Positions 9,101-17,805 of a DNA stretch of 64,000 nucleotides are shown here, one piece after another. Source of the stretch: DASRHY01 sp035650275 (lineage in GTDB: Bacteria; Actinomycetota; Actinomycetes; Propionibacteriales; Kribbellaceae); assembly GCA_035650275.1 (NCBI GenBank), contig DASRHY010000008.1, positions 114,928 to 178,927 of the forward strand, written 5' to 3'. Under the pieces are notes generated by a model. That model was not told the DNA's origin and did no database searches. It was given only the letters and a program-made list of their open reading frames with translations. Numbering within the stretch: the stretch's first letter is position 1; every line of letters starts with the position of its first letter. The position numbers and the translations under genes are program-made.

Positions 9101-11663
9101 CGAGTACCGCGTGCACCTCCTCGACCAGTGGCGGCTCCGGCCGCGGCTCCACCATCCAGCGCTGCAACAAGGAGGTGACCAGCAGCACGTCGGGCGTGGT
9201 GCGCTGCTGGGCCAGGAAGATCCGGAACACCGCGTCGACGAGCTCGTCGCCGCGGTCCAGGTCGGTGACGCCGTAGTGGCCGAGCACCCGGGCCAGCCGG
9301 TCGGTGAACGAGTCCGGCAGCCCGGATCGATCCACGTCCAGGGTCTGCAGATAGGTGTGGAAGTGCTCCCGCGGGCTGTGCACCCGCAGCTCGGTGCCGA
9401 GCTCCTCGCCCGCGGGCCGGTTTCGGCTCAGGTCGGCGAAGTCGGCGAACAGCCGCAGCAGACCGATCTCCTCCGCGACCGGCGGTGTCGCCAGCTCGGC
9501 CCGCGCCTCCAGATAACCGGTCAGCGCGCGGCCCTCGTCTCGCGGGTCGAGATCGAAACCGAGCAGCATGCTGCGCAGGTCGTCCTGTCCGCGGGCGGCC
9601 CGCTCGGCCGCGGTCGGCTCGGTGTCCGGCTCGGGCAGGTCGAGGTCGACGCCCTTCGACGCCTCCGGCGCGGCCTCGTCGGCGTCGTCGCCTACCGGTT
9701 CCAGCCGGATCAGGGGTGCACCGGTCTCGACCTGGCTGCCGGTGGCGACCGGCAGCTGGCGCACGATCGCCCGGAACGGCGCGTTTACCACGGTCTCCAT
9801 CTTCATGCTCTCGAGCACCAGAACCGGCGCGCCCGCCTCCACCTCGGCACCCGGCTGGACCGGCGTCGCCACCACCAGCGCCGGCGCCGGCGCACGCAGC
9901 ACGCCGCCCTCGTCCCGGCTGACCCGGTGCGTGATCCCGTCCACCTCGACCAGGTGCACCGGTCCGTGGGTTGCCATCACCAGGCGGAACCGGCGGCCGG
10001 CGACGACCAGCCGGGCGTCGTACTGGTCGAGTCGTTCCAGCTCGGCATCGACGGTCTGCAGGTCGTCACCAGTACCGACGCCGACCCGGTACCGCTGCGG
10101 GCCGATCCGGGCCACCACCACCCGGTACGCGGCCCCGCGCAGCTTCAGGTCGATCGCCCGGCCGACCTCGTGCTGGACCTGGGGCCGTCCGCCGCGGGCC
10201 GTCTCCAGCAGTCGCTGGCGCTCGACCGCCTCGGCGTCCTGGTATGCCTCGATCGCGGCCGCGACCAGCGCGATCCCGGAGTGCCGGTACGAGACCAACC
10301 GGCCCTCGCCGCGGACCCGGTCGATCCAGCCGGTGTCGGCGGTGCCGTCGATCACCTCGGGCTGGTCCAGCAGGTCGAGCAAGAAGCTCTTGTTCGTGGT
10401 GCCGCCCTCGAGCACCACGGTGGTGTCGGCGACCGCGCGGCGCAGCCGGCCGAGCGCCTCGTCCCGGGTGCGGCCGTACGCGATGATCTTCGCGATCATC
10501 GAGTCGAAGTCCGCCGGGATCGTGTCGCCCTCGCTGACCCCGGTGTCGACCCGGATGCCGGGACCGCTCGGCAGGCTGAGCCGCGCGATCCGGCCCGGCG
10601 ACGGCGCGAAGTCGCGGTCCGGGTCCTCGGCGTTCAGCCGGGCCTCGACCGCGTGCCCGACCTCGGCCGGGGGGTCACCGGTGAGCCGGCCGCCGGCCGC
10701 GACGTGCAGCTGGTACTTCACCAGGTCGGCGTCCGTGGTCACCTCGGTGATCGGGTGCTCCACCTGCAGGCGGGTGTTCACCTCGAGGAACGCGAACAGC
10801 TTCTCGCCTGGGTGGTAGAGGAACTCGACCGTGCCGGCGCCGCGGTACCCGACGGCCAGCGCGAGCCGCTCGGCGGACGCCTTCAGCTCGGCGGCCTGGT
10901 CCGGGCTGAGCACCGGCGAGGCGGACTCCTCGATGATCTTCTGGTTACGCCGCTGCACCGAGCAGTCCCGGACGCCGAGCGCCCAGGCAGTGCCCTGGCC
11001 GTCCGCAATCACCTGCACCTCGACGTGCCGGGCGCCGGTCACCAGCCGCTCCAGGAACACCACGCCGCTGCCGAACGCGCGCTCCGCCTCGTCCCGGGTC
11101 CGCTGGTAGGCGTCCCGCAGCTCGTCGTCGGAGGTGATCACCCGGATGCCGCGGCCGCCACCACCGGCGGTGGCCTTCAGCATCACCGGGTAGCCGACCT
11201 GGTTCGCGGACGCTATCGCGTCCTCCAGGGTGTCGACCGCTCCGCGGCTCCACGGCGCGACCGGGACACCGACCTCCTCGGCGAGCAGCTTCGAGCCGAT
11301 CTTGTCGCCGAGCTTGCGCATCGCACCCGCGCTCGGGCCGACGAACGTCACCCCGACCCGCTCGCAGAGCTCCGCGAACGCCGGGTCCTCGGCGACGAAG
11401 CCCCAGCCGACCCAGGCCGCGTCGGCCCCGCTCTCCGTGAGCGCCCGCTCCAGCTTGGCCTGGTCCAGGTACGGCCGGTCCGCCGCGGGCCCCAGCGGAT
11501 AGGCCAGGTCGGCCGCGCGGACGAACGTCGCGGTGCGCTCCGCGTCGGTGTACAGCGCCACCGTCTCGACCCGGCTCCCGTGCTCGGCGTTCAGCTCGCG
11601 GACCGCGTTGATCAGTCGCATGGCGGCCTCTCCGCGGTTGACGATGGCGATGCGCTTGAACAC
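6168..11663 (-). CDS. Single-chain multidomain acyl-CoA carboxylase
   Basis: This 1,831-residue protein fuses all catalytic parts of a biotin-dependent carboxylase. The biotin carboxylase lies at about 1-450 (KATAGGGGRGI near 165, EVNTRLQVEHPITEV near 298). A biotin carrier domain has ESMKMETVV with the acceptor Lys621. A long central region spans about 700-1240, and a carboxyltransferase about 1300-1831 (VSAGARISMDSG near 1385, RYHGGAFVVFS near 1696). It would carboxylate an acyl-CoA using ATP and bicarbonate. Most actinobacteria use separate alpha and beta subunits; this order with a central spacer recalls eukaryotic ACC and bacterial single-chain long-chain acyl-CoA carboxylases. GTG start with AGGAGA 10 nt upstream; it overlaps the phosphatase gene. 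The acyl substrate is unknown. Confidence 0.9.
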   Translation of the reverse strand: MFKRIAIVNRGEAAMRLINAVRELNAEHGSRVETVALYTDAERTATFVRAADLAYPLGPAADRPYLDQAKLERALTESGADAAWVGWGFVAEDPAFAELCERVGVTFVGPSAGAMRKLGDKIGSKLLAEEVGVPVAPWSRGAVDTLEDAIASANQVGYPVMLKATAGGGGRGIRVITSDDELRDAYQRTRDEAERAFGSGVVFLERLVTGARHVEVQVIADGQGTAWALGVRDCSVQRRNQKIIEESASPVLSPDQAAELKASAERLALAVGYRGAGTVEFLYHPGEKLFAFLEVNTRLQVEHPITEVTTDADLVKYQLHVAAGGRLTGDPPAEVGHAVEARLNAEDPDRDFAPSPGRIARLSLPSGPGIRVDTGVSEGDTIPADFDSMIAKIIAYGRTRDEALGRLRRAVADTTVVLEGGTTNKSFLLDLLDQPEVIDGTADTGWIDRVRGEGRLVSYRHSGIALVAAAIEAYQDAEAVERQRLLETARGGRPQVQHEVGRAIDLKLRGAAYRVVVARIGPQRYRVGVGTGDDLQTVDAELERLDQYDARLVVAGRRFRLVMATHGPVHLVEVDGITHRVSRDEGGVLRAPAPALVVATPVQPGAEVEAGAPVLVLESMKMETVVNAPFRAIVRQLPVATGSQVETGAPLIRLEPVGDDADEAAPEASKGVDLDLPEPDTEPTAAERAARGQDDLRSMLLGFDLDPRDEGRALTGYLEARAELATPPVAEEIGLLRLFADFADLSRNRPAGEELGTELRVHSPREHFHTYLQTLDVDRSGLPDSFTDRLARVLGHYGVTDLDRGDELVDAVFRIFLAQQRTTPDVLLVTSLLQRWMVEPRPEPPLVEEVHAVLDHLVLATQLRFPVIGDLARSVRFRWFDQPLVDEARAEVLAGVGDELSALALDPDAPEHAQRVEALATIPEQIVRFLAERLERGVAETEPMLEVLVRRHYLEYELHDLRNATVHGRPFTTADYSLDDRPTHLVSTIGTVAELADTGSALVRDLTAEVDARPPGHEAVADLYLSWSDCPESAQDASGRLRDLVAALPLIQRVRRVAVAVAPGNGRPVSYVTFRPGPDGVVEDENVRGVHPMVGRRLNLWRLRDFTITRLEAPEDVLLYHCVARENAADERLVALAQVRQFAVVRDDDGKVTSLPHVERAIANCLEGIRRARTARGAAGARLEMNHVWVTIWPVVDAEVAELTALRRNIAPLTAGAGIEEVVVQGRVTGSNGAPFPVVGRFYNQPGAGVQTVVERPPTERLKPLDDYAQKVVRARRRNTVYPYEVAGMVAGPGGSYVEHDLDDTGSLVPVERPRGLNKAGLIVGVISTPTRRHPDGVTRVVLSGDPTKALGAVAEAECARIIAALDLAERMRVPVEWFAVSAGARISMDSGTENMDWVAKALKRIIEFTQAGGEINVVVAGINVGAQPYWNAEATMLMHTKGILVMTPDSAMVLTGKQSLDFSGGVSAEDNFGIGGYDRVMGPNGQAQYWAPDLAGARDILMAHYDHTYVAPGERGPRRAPTSDPHDRDVTTYPHDPADGGFRTVGEVFSAETNPDRKKAFDIRTLMRAVSDADHPVLERWAGMADAETAVVQDARLGGWPVCLLGIESKPVPRRGFPPTDGPDTYTAGTLFPRSSKKTARAINAASGNRPLVVLANLSGFDGSPDSMRNLQLEYGAEIGRAIVNFRGPIVFCVVSRYHGGAFVVFSKALNPSMTVLAVEGSFASVIGGAPAAAVVFAGEVRTRTSADPRVAELEARMAEAEGANRAALATELTEVRAAVRAEKLGEVAAEFDRVHSIRRAVEVGSVDAVIQPEELRPQLIAAIERGLSR

Positions 11664-11786
11664 CGGGCGAGTCTCCTGACATCAGCAGCGGTACGGCGCG
11701 AGGCCGTCGGTATCGGTCTGGTACAGCACACACATTCCCAGGCCAGCGGCCCTACCGTCGAGTCCGGCTCACCTGGGCTGATCGGA

Positions 11787-12353
11787 CTACCGTACGGCGC
11801 GCCGTTCGGCCTCGCTGGCCACGGCCCGGAGCGAGGCCCGGACCACCGCCTCCCAGCGGGCCGCGACCACGTCGCCCCAGCGCTGGCCCACAGCCCACAG
11901 GTCGGTGCCCAGCTCGCCGGCGTAGGTGAGGATGGTGCCGCCGTCGCGGGTCTCGAGCGCGAACGACTCGACGACGTACGGCACCGGGCCGCGGACCAGC
12001 CGGAAGTCGACCCGCTCCGGCCGGGTGAAGCGGACCGTCTCCACCGTCGTGGCTCGCAGCCGGCCGCGGATCGGGGTGAAGTGCGCGGCGAGCACCATGT
12101 TGCTGCCCCGCTCCAGTACCCGCACCTTGTCCTGGATCGCCCGGCTGGTGCGCTCGGCATACGGCGCCGCGATCACGTCGAACACCAGCTCGCGCGGCGC
12201 CGAGATCCCGACCTCGATCGGACCCAGCGGGCGGGTCCGGCGGCCGATGCCGAGGTCGAGCGGGACCGCCCCGGTGACCAGGCCGAGGTAGGCCGCGGTA
12301 CCGGCCAGCGCTCCCCCGGCCGCTGCGCGGGCAACCGCGGACCGGACCGTCAT
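11787..12353 (-). CDS. SRPBCC (START-like) family protein
   Basis: The product of 188 residues begins with a short hydrophobic N-terminal segment (about 8-30) and then a START/Bet v1-like fold. Its VGISAPRELVFDVIAAPY segment is the usual first strand and helix of SRPBCC proteins. The fold makes a deep hydrophobic pocket for lipids or polyketides; no catalytic residue can be named. The ATG at 12353 was chosen because GAGGAGG lies 7 nt upstream. It stands between the flavoenzyme and the carboxylase on the same strand, 137 nt and 123 nt away. A role in lipid handling is only suggested by these neighbours. Confidence 0.75.
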   Translation of the reverse strand: MTVRSAVARAAAGGALAGTAAYLGLVTGAVPLDLGIGRRTRPLGPIEVGISAPRELVFDVIAAPYAERTSRAIQDKVRVLERGSNMVLAAHFTPIRGRLRATTVETVRFTRPERVDFRLVRGPVPYVVESFALETRDGGTILTYAGELGTDLWAVGQRWGDVVAARWEAVVRASLRAVASEAERRAVR

Positions 12354-12490
12354 CGGGCGCCTCCTCGTGGACGCGGTGGAGATCCCAGTCTGCGCCGGGC
12401 TCAGGCGTTCCTGTACAGCACGGTGCCGTTCTCCGCCGGCGCCGAGGAGACGGGGGTCCTTGAGTTGCGAACGGGCCGGGGTGAGCACAT

Positions 12491-14059
12491 CTAGAGCGCG
12501 AGCACGCCGGGGTTGAGCACACCGGCGGGGTCGAGCTGCCGCTTGGCGGCCGCCAGCGCGGCACCGAACACAGCCGGACGCTGCCGTTCGTACCAGGGCG
12601 CGTGATCCCGGCCGACCGCGTGGTGGTGCGTGATCGTGGCGCCGTGCTCGAGCAGCGTCTCGGACACTGCCGCCTTGATCTCGTCCCACTGCGCGACGGT
12701 GCTGCCCCAGCGCCCGGCGGCGTACACCCCGAAGTACGGCGCCGGTCCGTCCGGGTACACATGCGTGAACCGGCAGGTGACGACACCCGCCCCCGCCACC
12801 TCGGTGATCGCCCGGAGAGCCCGCCGGGTGACCGCGTCGTACAGGGTCTCGAACCGGTCCCACGTGCAGGCGGTTTCGAAGGTCTCGGCGATCAGTCCCA
12901 TCCGCGCGAGCGCGTCCCGCTGGTACGGCATCCGCAGGAACGACGACCGCCATGTCCCGGACGCCTCGTCCTTGGCCGGCGCTGTACCGCCGTGGTCCTG
13001 GCACAGCTCCAGCGCCCGGACCAGCCGGTCGTCGACCGGATGGTCGGCGGACTCGAAGGCCAGCACCAGTACGCCGCCGGTGACGCTGATGCCCGCATTG
13101 AGGAACGCCTCCGCGGCGTCGAGCAGCCGGCAGTTCGCCGGGTACAGCCCGGACTGTGCGATCGCCCGGGTGGCCGCGACGGCCGCGCCGTACGCCTCGA
13201 AGTGCACCGACGCCGAAGCCCGCCACTCCGGCCGCGCCTGCAGCCGCATCCACGCCTCGGTGATCACGCCCAGGCTGCCCTCGGAACCGAGGAACAGCCG
13301 GTCGGGCGATGGCCCCGCGCCGGATCCCGGCAACCGCCGCGACTCGCTGGTCCCGGCCGGCGTGACCACCCGCAGCGACTCGACCAGGTCGTCGATGTGC
13401 GTGTAGACGGTGGCGAAGTGCCCGCCGGCCCGGGTCGCCAGCCAGCCGCCGAGCGTGGAGAACTCGAACGACTGCGGGAAGTGCCGCAGCGTCAGCCCGT
13501 GCGGCTTGAGCTGGTCCTCCAGATGCGGCCCGAGTACGCCGCCCTGGATCCGAGCCGCCCGGCTGGTTACGTCGACCTCCAGCACCCGGTCCAGCCGGGT
13601 CAGGTCGACCGTGACCGCGGGCCCGTCGAACCGCGGCTCCACCCCGCCGACCACGGAGCTGCCCCCGCCGTAGGGGATCACCGAGATCCCGTCGGTCGCG
13701 CACCAGTCCAGAAGGTCGACCAGGTCCTGCTCGGTCCGCGGCCGCGCGACCGCGTCCGGCACGTGCCCAAGGTCTCCGTGCAGGTTCCGCACCACGTCCC
13801 GGAACGCCTTCCCGTGCGCGTGCGCCGCCCGATCGACCGCGTCGACCCGGCACAGACCGGCCAGCGGCGCAGGCGGTGCGACGCGTGGTTCCGGCAGGCC
13901 GAGCTTGGCCGGATCCGGCGCCTCGCGCTCGGTCAGGTCATGCCCGGGCAGCAGCGCGGCGACCCGCTGCCGCAGCTGGTCCAGCTCGGCACCGGCCACC
14001 GCGGCCTCGACCGTGCCCCACCCCCACCAGGACCGCGTCGTGCGTGTCGTGCGTGTCAT
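12491..14059 (-). CDS. FAD-linked oxidase, alkyl-DHAP synthase-like
   Basis: The 522-residue protein has a PCMH-type FAD domain: VIPYGGGSSVVGG near 165, and FSTLGGWLATRAGGH near 235. A C-terminal FAD-oxidase domain ends with DPAGVLNPGVLAL. The N-terminal RSWWGWGT and the histidine-rich THHHAVGRDHAPW segment match the alkyldihydroxyacetonephosphate synthase (AGPS) branch, which makes ether bonds in plasmalogens or acts on related D-2-hydroxyacid-like substrates. The start at MTRTTRTTR is preferred because upstream codons lack family resemblance; no good ribosome site was seen. D-lactate or glycolate dehydrogenase is the alternative. Confidence 0.8.
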   Translation of the reverse strand: MTRTTRTTRSWWGWGTVEAAVAGAELDQLRQRVAALLPGHDLTEREAPDPAKLGLPEPRVAPPAPLAGLCRVDAVDRAAHAHGKAFRDVVRNLHGDLGHVPDAVARPRTEQDLVDLLDWCATDGISVIPYGGGSSVVGGVEPRFDGPAVTVDLTRLDRVLEVDVTSRAARIQGGVLGPHLEDQLKPHGLTLRHFPQSFEFSTLGGWLATRAGGHFATVYTHIDDLVESLRVVTPAGTSESRRLPGSGAGPSPDRLFLGSEGSLGVITEAWMRLQARPEWRASASVHFEAYGAAVAATRAIAQSGLYPANCRLLDAAEAFLNAGISVTGGVLVLAFESADHPVDDRLVRALELCQDHGGTAPAKDEASGTWRSSFLRMPYQRDALARMGLIAETFETACTWDRFETLYDAVTRRALRAITEVAGAGVVTCRFTHVYPDGPAPYFGVYAAGRWGSTVAQWDEIKAAVSETLLEHGATITHHHAVGRDHAPWYERQRPAVFGAALAAAKRQLDPAGVLNPGVLAL

Positions 14060-14238
14060 GGACACGGATCGTAGGACCTGCCTGCAGCCGCGCGGTACGT
14101 CCTCGGCGGCATCTCGCCCGCCGCGGATGACGCCGCGCCGGTCCCAACGGACAACGCTGGTTGCACACACCCCGCGACGGCTGAAGGTCAGCGTGAAGGC
14201 GTCGGCCGACGCGGACTCGGGCCGTGAGAGGGGGCACA

Positions 14239-14709
14239 GTGACCCGATGGTTCCTGATCCTGACCACGCTCCTCGGCGTGCTGATCGGCTACGCCGTCAT
14301 CGTGTCGGTCCGGAGCCGGCGGCATTTCGCGCGCTCCGCCGATGCGTTCGCCTGCAAGGTGCGGTCGCCGCGCGGCGACGCCGTCGTGCCGCGGAAGCGG
14401 TGGCCGGTACGGCGAGTCCACGCGATCTGGGTCCACGACGTGCTCGTCGTACGGCGCGGTCTGCTGGTACCACGTACGGCGGCGCTGGCCGTCCGCCTCC
14501 CCGATGACGTGGTCAGAGAGGCGCGGCAGCGTGAAGTCAGAGGTCTAGGCCGGAGACCGCTCGTGATCAGGCTGCGACTGGACGACGGTCTGCTCGTCGA
14601 CGTAGCAGCAGCGGGCGAGAACCGGACACTACTGGTGGGCCCGTTCCTGGCCGCCGCCGTCATCGGCCTGCCTCGAGGACCCAGCGAGCGCCCGAACCTC
14701 GGCAGGTGA
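14239..14709 (+). CDS. DUF2550-like membrane-anchored protein
   Basis: About 156 residues: one N-terminal membrane helix (WFLILTTLLGVLIGYAVIV), then a soluble PH-like beta domain. FACKVRSPRG and HAIWVHDVLVVRRGLL resemble actinobacterial DUF2550 proteins of unknown function. The GTG at 14239 has AGAGGGGG directly upstream and is preferred to the GTG five codons earlier. It is divergent from the flavoenzyme gene with about 180 bp between the starts. Confidence 0.6.
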   Translation: MTRWFLILTTLLGVLIGYAVIVSVRSRRHFARSADAFACKVRSPRGDAVVPRKRWPVRRVHAIWVHDVLVVRRGLLVPRTAALAVRLPDDVVREARQREVRGLGRRPLVIRLRLDDGLLVDVAAAGENRTLLVGPFLAAAVIGLPRGPSERPNLGR

Positions 14710-14783
14710 TCGCCGTCTCCCGGCTGCGCCGTACTCGCGCCGGCATCCGGGCCGCAGGCCGATGACGACGCCCCGGGCAGAAC

Positions 14784-14797
14784 TGGAGCGCGCTCCA
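14784..14797. promoter_or_regulatory. Perfect 14-bp palindrome TGGAGCGCGCTCCA
   Basis: The palindrome has the length and ends of LacI-family operators (CelR-type boxes begin TGGGAGC). It lies, oddly, between two convergent stop codons, 3 nt before the amidohydrolase stop. It may be an orphan operator or part of a terminator. Confidence 0.3.
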
Positions 14798-14799
14798 AG

Positions 14800-16104
14800 T
14801 CAACACAGTGCGGGGTCGGCGCAGTGCTCCACCCGTCCGCCGACCATGGTCGCGAGCACTTGGATGTCCAGCAACGAGTCCACCGCGACGGTCGTCGGGT
14901 CGTCCGAGAGGATCACGACGTCCGCGTACTTGCCGCGGGTCAGGCTGCCTTTCACGTCCTCCTCGAAGGTGCCGTACGCGGCGTCGGCGGTGAACAATCG
15001 CAGCGCCTGGTCGACCGTCAGGCGCTGGGCCAGCTGCCAGTCCTCCGGAGGACGGCCGCGGTAGCTCTGCCGGGTCATCGCCTGGTGGACCGCCTCGAGG
15101 GGTGATCCGTGGGGCGGCTCGGTGGGCCGGCCCACCAACCCGAGCACCAGCCACGGCATGTCGGTGCTGCCGATGGTGCGAACGCCGCTCTCCACCAGGT
15201 CTCGCCAGCGGGCGATCCAACTGGTCTGGCCGCGGGCCACCAGCTCCGGGAACCCTGTCTCCGCCGCCAGATCCCCCGGGATCCCGGGCTGGATGGACGC
15301 GATCATCCTCAGCTCGCGCATCCTGGCGAGCTGATCGTCGCGGAGCTGGATGACGTGCTCGACCCGGTGTCGTGCGTCCGGGTCAGGGTGCGCGGCCAAG
15401 GCCCGCGCCACCGCCGTCAGATACTGGTCGTGCGCCTCCGCACTGATCGCGTGCGCCGACACCTGCCAGCCGTTGCGGTGCGCCACCTGCACATAGTCGT
15501 CCAGCTCGGCCTGGTCCCAGTGGAAGCTGGTGCCCCAGTCGTGGTCGAGGAACAGCTTGATGCCAGCGAGCCGAAGGTGCGGGCTGTACGCGTGGCGCGG
15601 CTCGAACTCGAGGAACCAGTGGCCGAACTTCTGGTTGTCGAAGTTGACCGGCAGGTAGGCGTTGACCCGCAACCGGAGCCGACCGGCGGCGTCGAGCGCA
15701 CGCAGTTCCTCCAGTCGCTCCTGGTCGACGAACTGCTCGTTGATGCTGGTCCAACCCCCGCGCACGGCCGCGTCGATCGCCTGATCGGCGTTGAGACCCA
15801 CTCTGCTCCCGTCGCCGATCCAATGCGCGTGCGAGTCGATGAAGCCCGGCAGCACCGTCCGCCTACCGAGATCCACGACGCGCGTCGAGCGTCTCCGCAA
15901 CGCCAGCACATCTTCGTCGTCACCGACCGCCAGAATCCGTCCATTTCGGACCGCAACCGCCTCGGCCCGTGGCAGCCCGTCCTCCATGGTGAGCACGACC
16001 CCGTTGTGGTAGATCACCTCAGGCGGAGCGGGACTCGTATCGGAAAGCGGCAGCAGCAGAGTCGCCACACACGCGACGAGAACCACGCCATGGCGCCAAG
16101 ACAT
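14800..16104 (-). CDS. Exported amidohydrolase-3 (YtcJ-like) family protein
   Basis: The 434-residue product starts with a signal-peptide-like segment (VVLVACVATLLLPLS). A metal-dependent amidohydrolase barrel follows: DSHAHWIGD (first HxH-type motif), KLFLDHDWG, HAISAEAHDQ, RHRVEHVIQL and GSTDMPWL at the expected spacings. Family members hydrolyse C-N bonds of cyclic amides, carbamates or N-acyl groups using one or two zinc ions. The signal suggests action outside the membrane. An in-frame GTG six codons upstream is an alternative start. It is divergent from the MFS exporter gene with 135 bp between starts. The substrate is unknown. Confidence 0.8.
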   Translation of the reverse strand: MSWRHGVVLVACVATLLLPLSDTSPAPPEVIYHNGVVLTMEDGLPRAEAVAVRNGRILAVGDDEDVLALRRRSTRVVDLGRRTVLPGFIDSHAHWIGDGSRVGLNADQAIDAAVRGGWTSINEQFVDQERLEELRALDAAGRLRLRVNAYLPVNFDNQKFGHWFLEFEPRHAYSPHLRLAGIKLFLDHDWGTSFHWDQAELDDYVQVAHRNGWQVSAHAISAEAHDQYLTAVARALAAHPDPDARHRVEHVIQLRDDQLARMRELRMIASIQPGIPGDLAAETGFPELVARGQTSWIARWRDLVESGVRTIGSTDMPWLVLGLVGRPTEPPHGSPLEAVHQAMTRQSYRGRPPEDWQLAQRLTVDQALRLFTADAAYGTFEEDVKGSLTRGKYADVVILSDDPTTVAVDSLLDIQVLATMVGGRVEHCADPALC

Positions 16105-16239
16105 CCGCACGCCCCATCGTCCCACCACGGCCTTGGGTGGTGAACGAGATCTCCGCCCGGCTAGGGGCGGAGGACTACCGTGGAGCGCGGAGCACGGGGC
16201 CGTGAGGCGCGGCGGACCGGACGCTGGGAGGGATCGGAC

Positions 16240-17694
16240 ATGCAGGTACCCGCGGTATTCCAGCAGGCGCAACTCGGTCGCGCCGGCGGGGAGAACCGGA
16301 AGTGGTGGACGCTCGGAGCGGTCGCGTTCGGATTGTTCATGATCATGCTCGACAACACGGTCGTGAACGTGGCGCTGCCGACGATCCAGAGCGACCTCGG
16401 GCTCTCGCTGGAGCAGCTCGAGTGGGTCGTGACCGGCTATGCGCTGACGTTCGCGGCGTTCATGCTGACCGGCGGCAAACTCGCCGACCTGCTCGGACGG
16501 CGGCGGATCTTCGTGGCCGGGCTGGTCGTGTTCACCGTCGCGTCGCTGCTGTGCGGACTGGCCAGTTCGCCGGAAATGCTGATCGCCTGGCGGATCCTGC
16601 AGGGCATCGGTGCCGCGATGATGAACCCGGCGACACTGAGCATCATCGCCGCGGCCTTCCCGCCCCGGGAGCGCGGCCGGGCCATCGGCCTGTGGGCCGG
16701 GGTGTCGGCGCTCGCGCTGGCGCTCGGCCCGCTGATCGGCGGCCTGCTGACCGAGCACGTCGGCTGGGGCTGGATCTTCTTCATCAACGTGCCGGTGGGC
16801 GTGCTGGCCGTCGTGGCGAGCTACCTGTTCATCGACGAGACGCGCGACGAGTCCGAGGAGCAGCGGGTCGACGTACCCGGGCTGGTCACTTCCGGCGTCG
16901 GTCTGTTCGCGCTGACCTATGCGCTGATCCAGGCGAACACGTACGGCTGGACGTCGGCCCGGATCCTCGGCGCGTTCGCGGTCGCCGCCGTCGGGCTGGT
17001 GTCGTTCGTGGTCATCGAGATGCGGTCACGGGTGCCGATGCTCGATCTGGGCCTGTTCCGCAACCGGACGTTCTCCGGCGCGAACCTGGCGATGCTGCTG
17101 ATCGCGCTGGCGATGTTCGGTGTGTTCTTCTTCGTCTCGCTGTACATGCAGCAGATACTCGGCTACTCGCCGGTCCAGGCCGGGCTGACGTTCCTGCCGA
17201 TGACCGTGCTGATCATCCTCGTCGCCCCGCAGGCCGGCCGGCTCTCGGACACCGTGGGCGCGCGGTGGATCGTCGGTACCGGTCTGACGCTCGTCGCGGT
17301 GTCGCTCGCCCTGTTCTCGCGGCTCGGTCTGGGGGCGACGTTCACCGATCTGCTGCCCGGCCTGATCTTCGGTGGCGTCGGGATGGCCATGTCGATGGCG
17401 CCGACGACCGCGGCGGCGATGGCGTCCGTACCGGTGGACAAGTCCGGCGTCGGGTCGGCTGTCCTCAACTCGATGCGCCAGGTCGGCGGCTCGATCGGCA
17501 TCGCCGTAATGGGCGCGATCGTCGCGCACGAGCTCACCGATTCGCTGGCCTCGGGCGATCCCCGGCCGGTCGCGTTCGTGCACGGCTTCCAGTCGGGTCT
17601 GCGGGTCGCCGCGGCCATCGCCGTCGCGGGAGCCCTGACCGCCGTCATCCTCATCCGCCGTCCCCACCACCCGCCCGAGCCCCAGCCTGGCTGA
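16240..17694 (+). CDS. MFS multidrug exporter, DHA2 (14-helix) type
   Basis: This 484-residue integral membrane protein shows motif A (GGKLADLLGRRR), the D1 motif LDNTVVNVALPTIQ in helix 1, and motif C (ALGPLIGGLLTE), which marks proton-driven exporters. About 14 hydrophobic helices are visible, as in the EmrB/QacA branch. It would expel lipophilic cations or antibiotics in exchange for protons. The ATG at 16240 follows GGAGGG by 8 nt and is better than an upstream ATG. There is no adjacent TetR or MarR gene, so local control is not evident. Confidence 0.9.
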   Translation: MQVPAVFQQAQLGRAGGENRKWWTLGAVAFGLFMIMLDNTVVNVALPTIQSDLGLSLEQLEWVVTGYALTFAAFMLTGGKLADLLGRRRIFVAGLVVFTVASLLCGLASSPEMLIAWRILQGIGAAMMNPATLSIIAAAFPPRERGRAIGLWAGVSALALALGPLIGGLLTEHVGWGWIFFINVPVGVLAVVASYLFIDETRDESEEQRVDVPGLVTSGVGLFALTYALIQANTYGWTSARILGAFAVAAVGLVSFVVIEMRSRVPMLDLGLFRNRTFSGANLAMLLIALAMFGVFFFVSLYMQQILGYSPVQAGLTFLPMTVLIILVAPQAGRLSDTVGARWIVGTGLTLVAVSLALFSRLGLGATFTDLLPGLIFGGVGMAMSMAPTTAAAMASVPVDKSGVGSAVLNSMRQVGGSIGIAVMGAIVAHELTDSLASGDPRPVAFVHGFQSGLRVAAAIAVAGALTAVILIRRPHHPPEPQPG

Positions 17695-17740
17695 GAGCGG
17701 TCGGCGTGGATCAGGTACGGCGGGATCGCTGCCGAGGTAC

Positions 17741-17791
17741 CTACCGCACGAACTCGACGACGAAGCCGTCCGGGTCTGCGACGTGCAATGG
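17741..17791 (-). pseudogene. Remnant of a VOC (glyoxalase/bleomycin resistance) gene C-terminus
   Basis: Reading the minus strand from 17791 gives LHVADPDGFVVEFVR followed by TAG. ADPDGxxxE is the hallmark last strand of VOC-fold proteins, including the metal-binding glutamate. An in-frame TAG stands immediately upstream, so only about 16 codons remain. It is best read as the 3' stub of a lost gene; coincidence cannot be excluded for so short a match. Confidence 0.45.
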
Positions 17792-17792
17792 C

Positions 17793-17798
17793 TAGAAT
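17793..17798 (+). promoter_or_regulatory. Leaderless -10 element TAGAAT for the DUF2332 gene
   Basis: TAGAAT is followed by 7 nt and then ATG at 17806, so transcription is predicted to begin at or one base before the start codon. No ribosome site precedes that ATG, which supports it over the ATG at 17788. Confidence 0.5.
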
Positions 17799-17805
17799 CG
17801 TCGGG

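Noticed and set aside
8613..12494. 1,293-codon plus-strand frame opposite the carboxylase
   Set aside because: Antisense shadow of a GC-rich gene, rich in Arg/His/Val/Gln with no recognisable domain.
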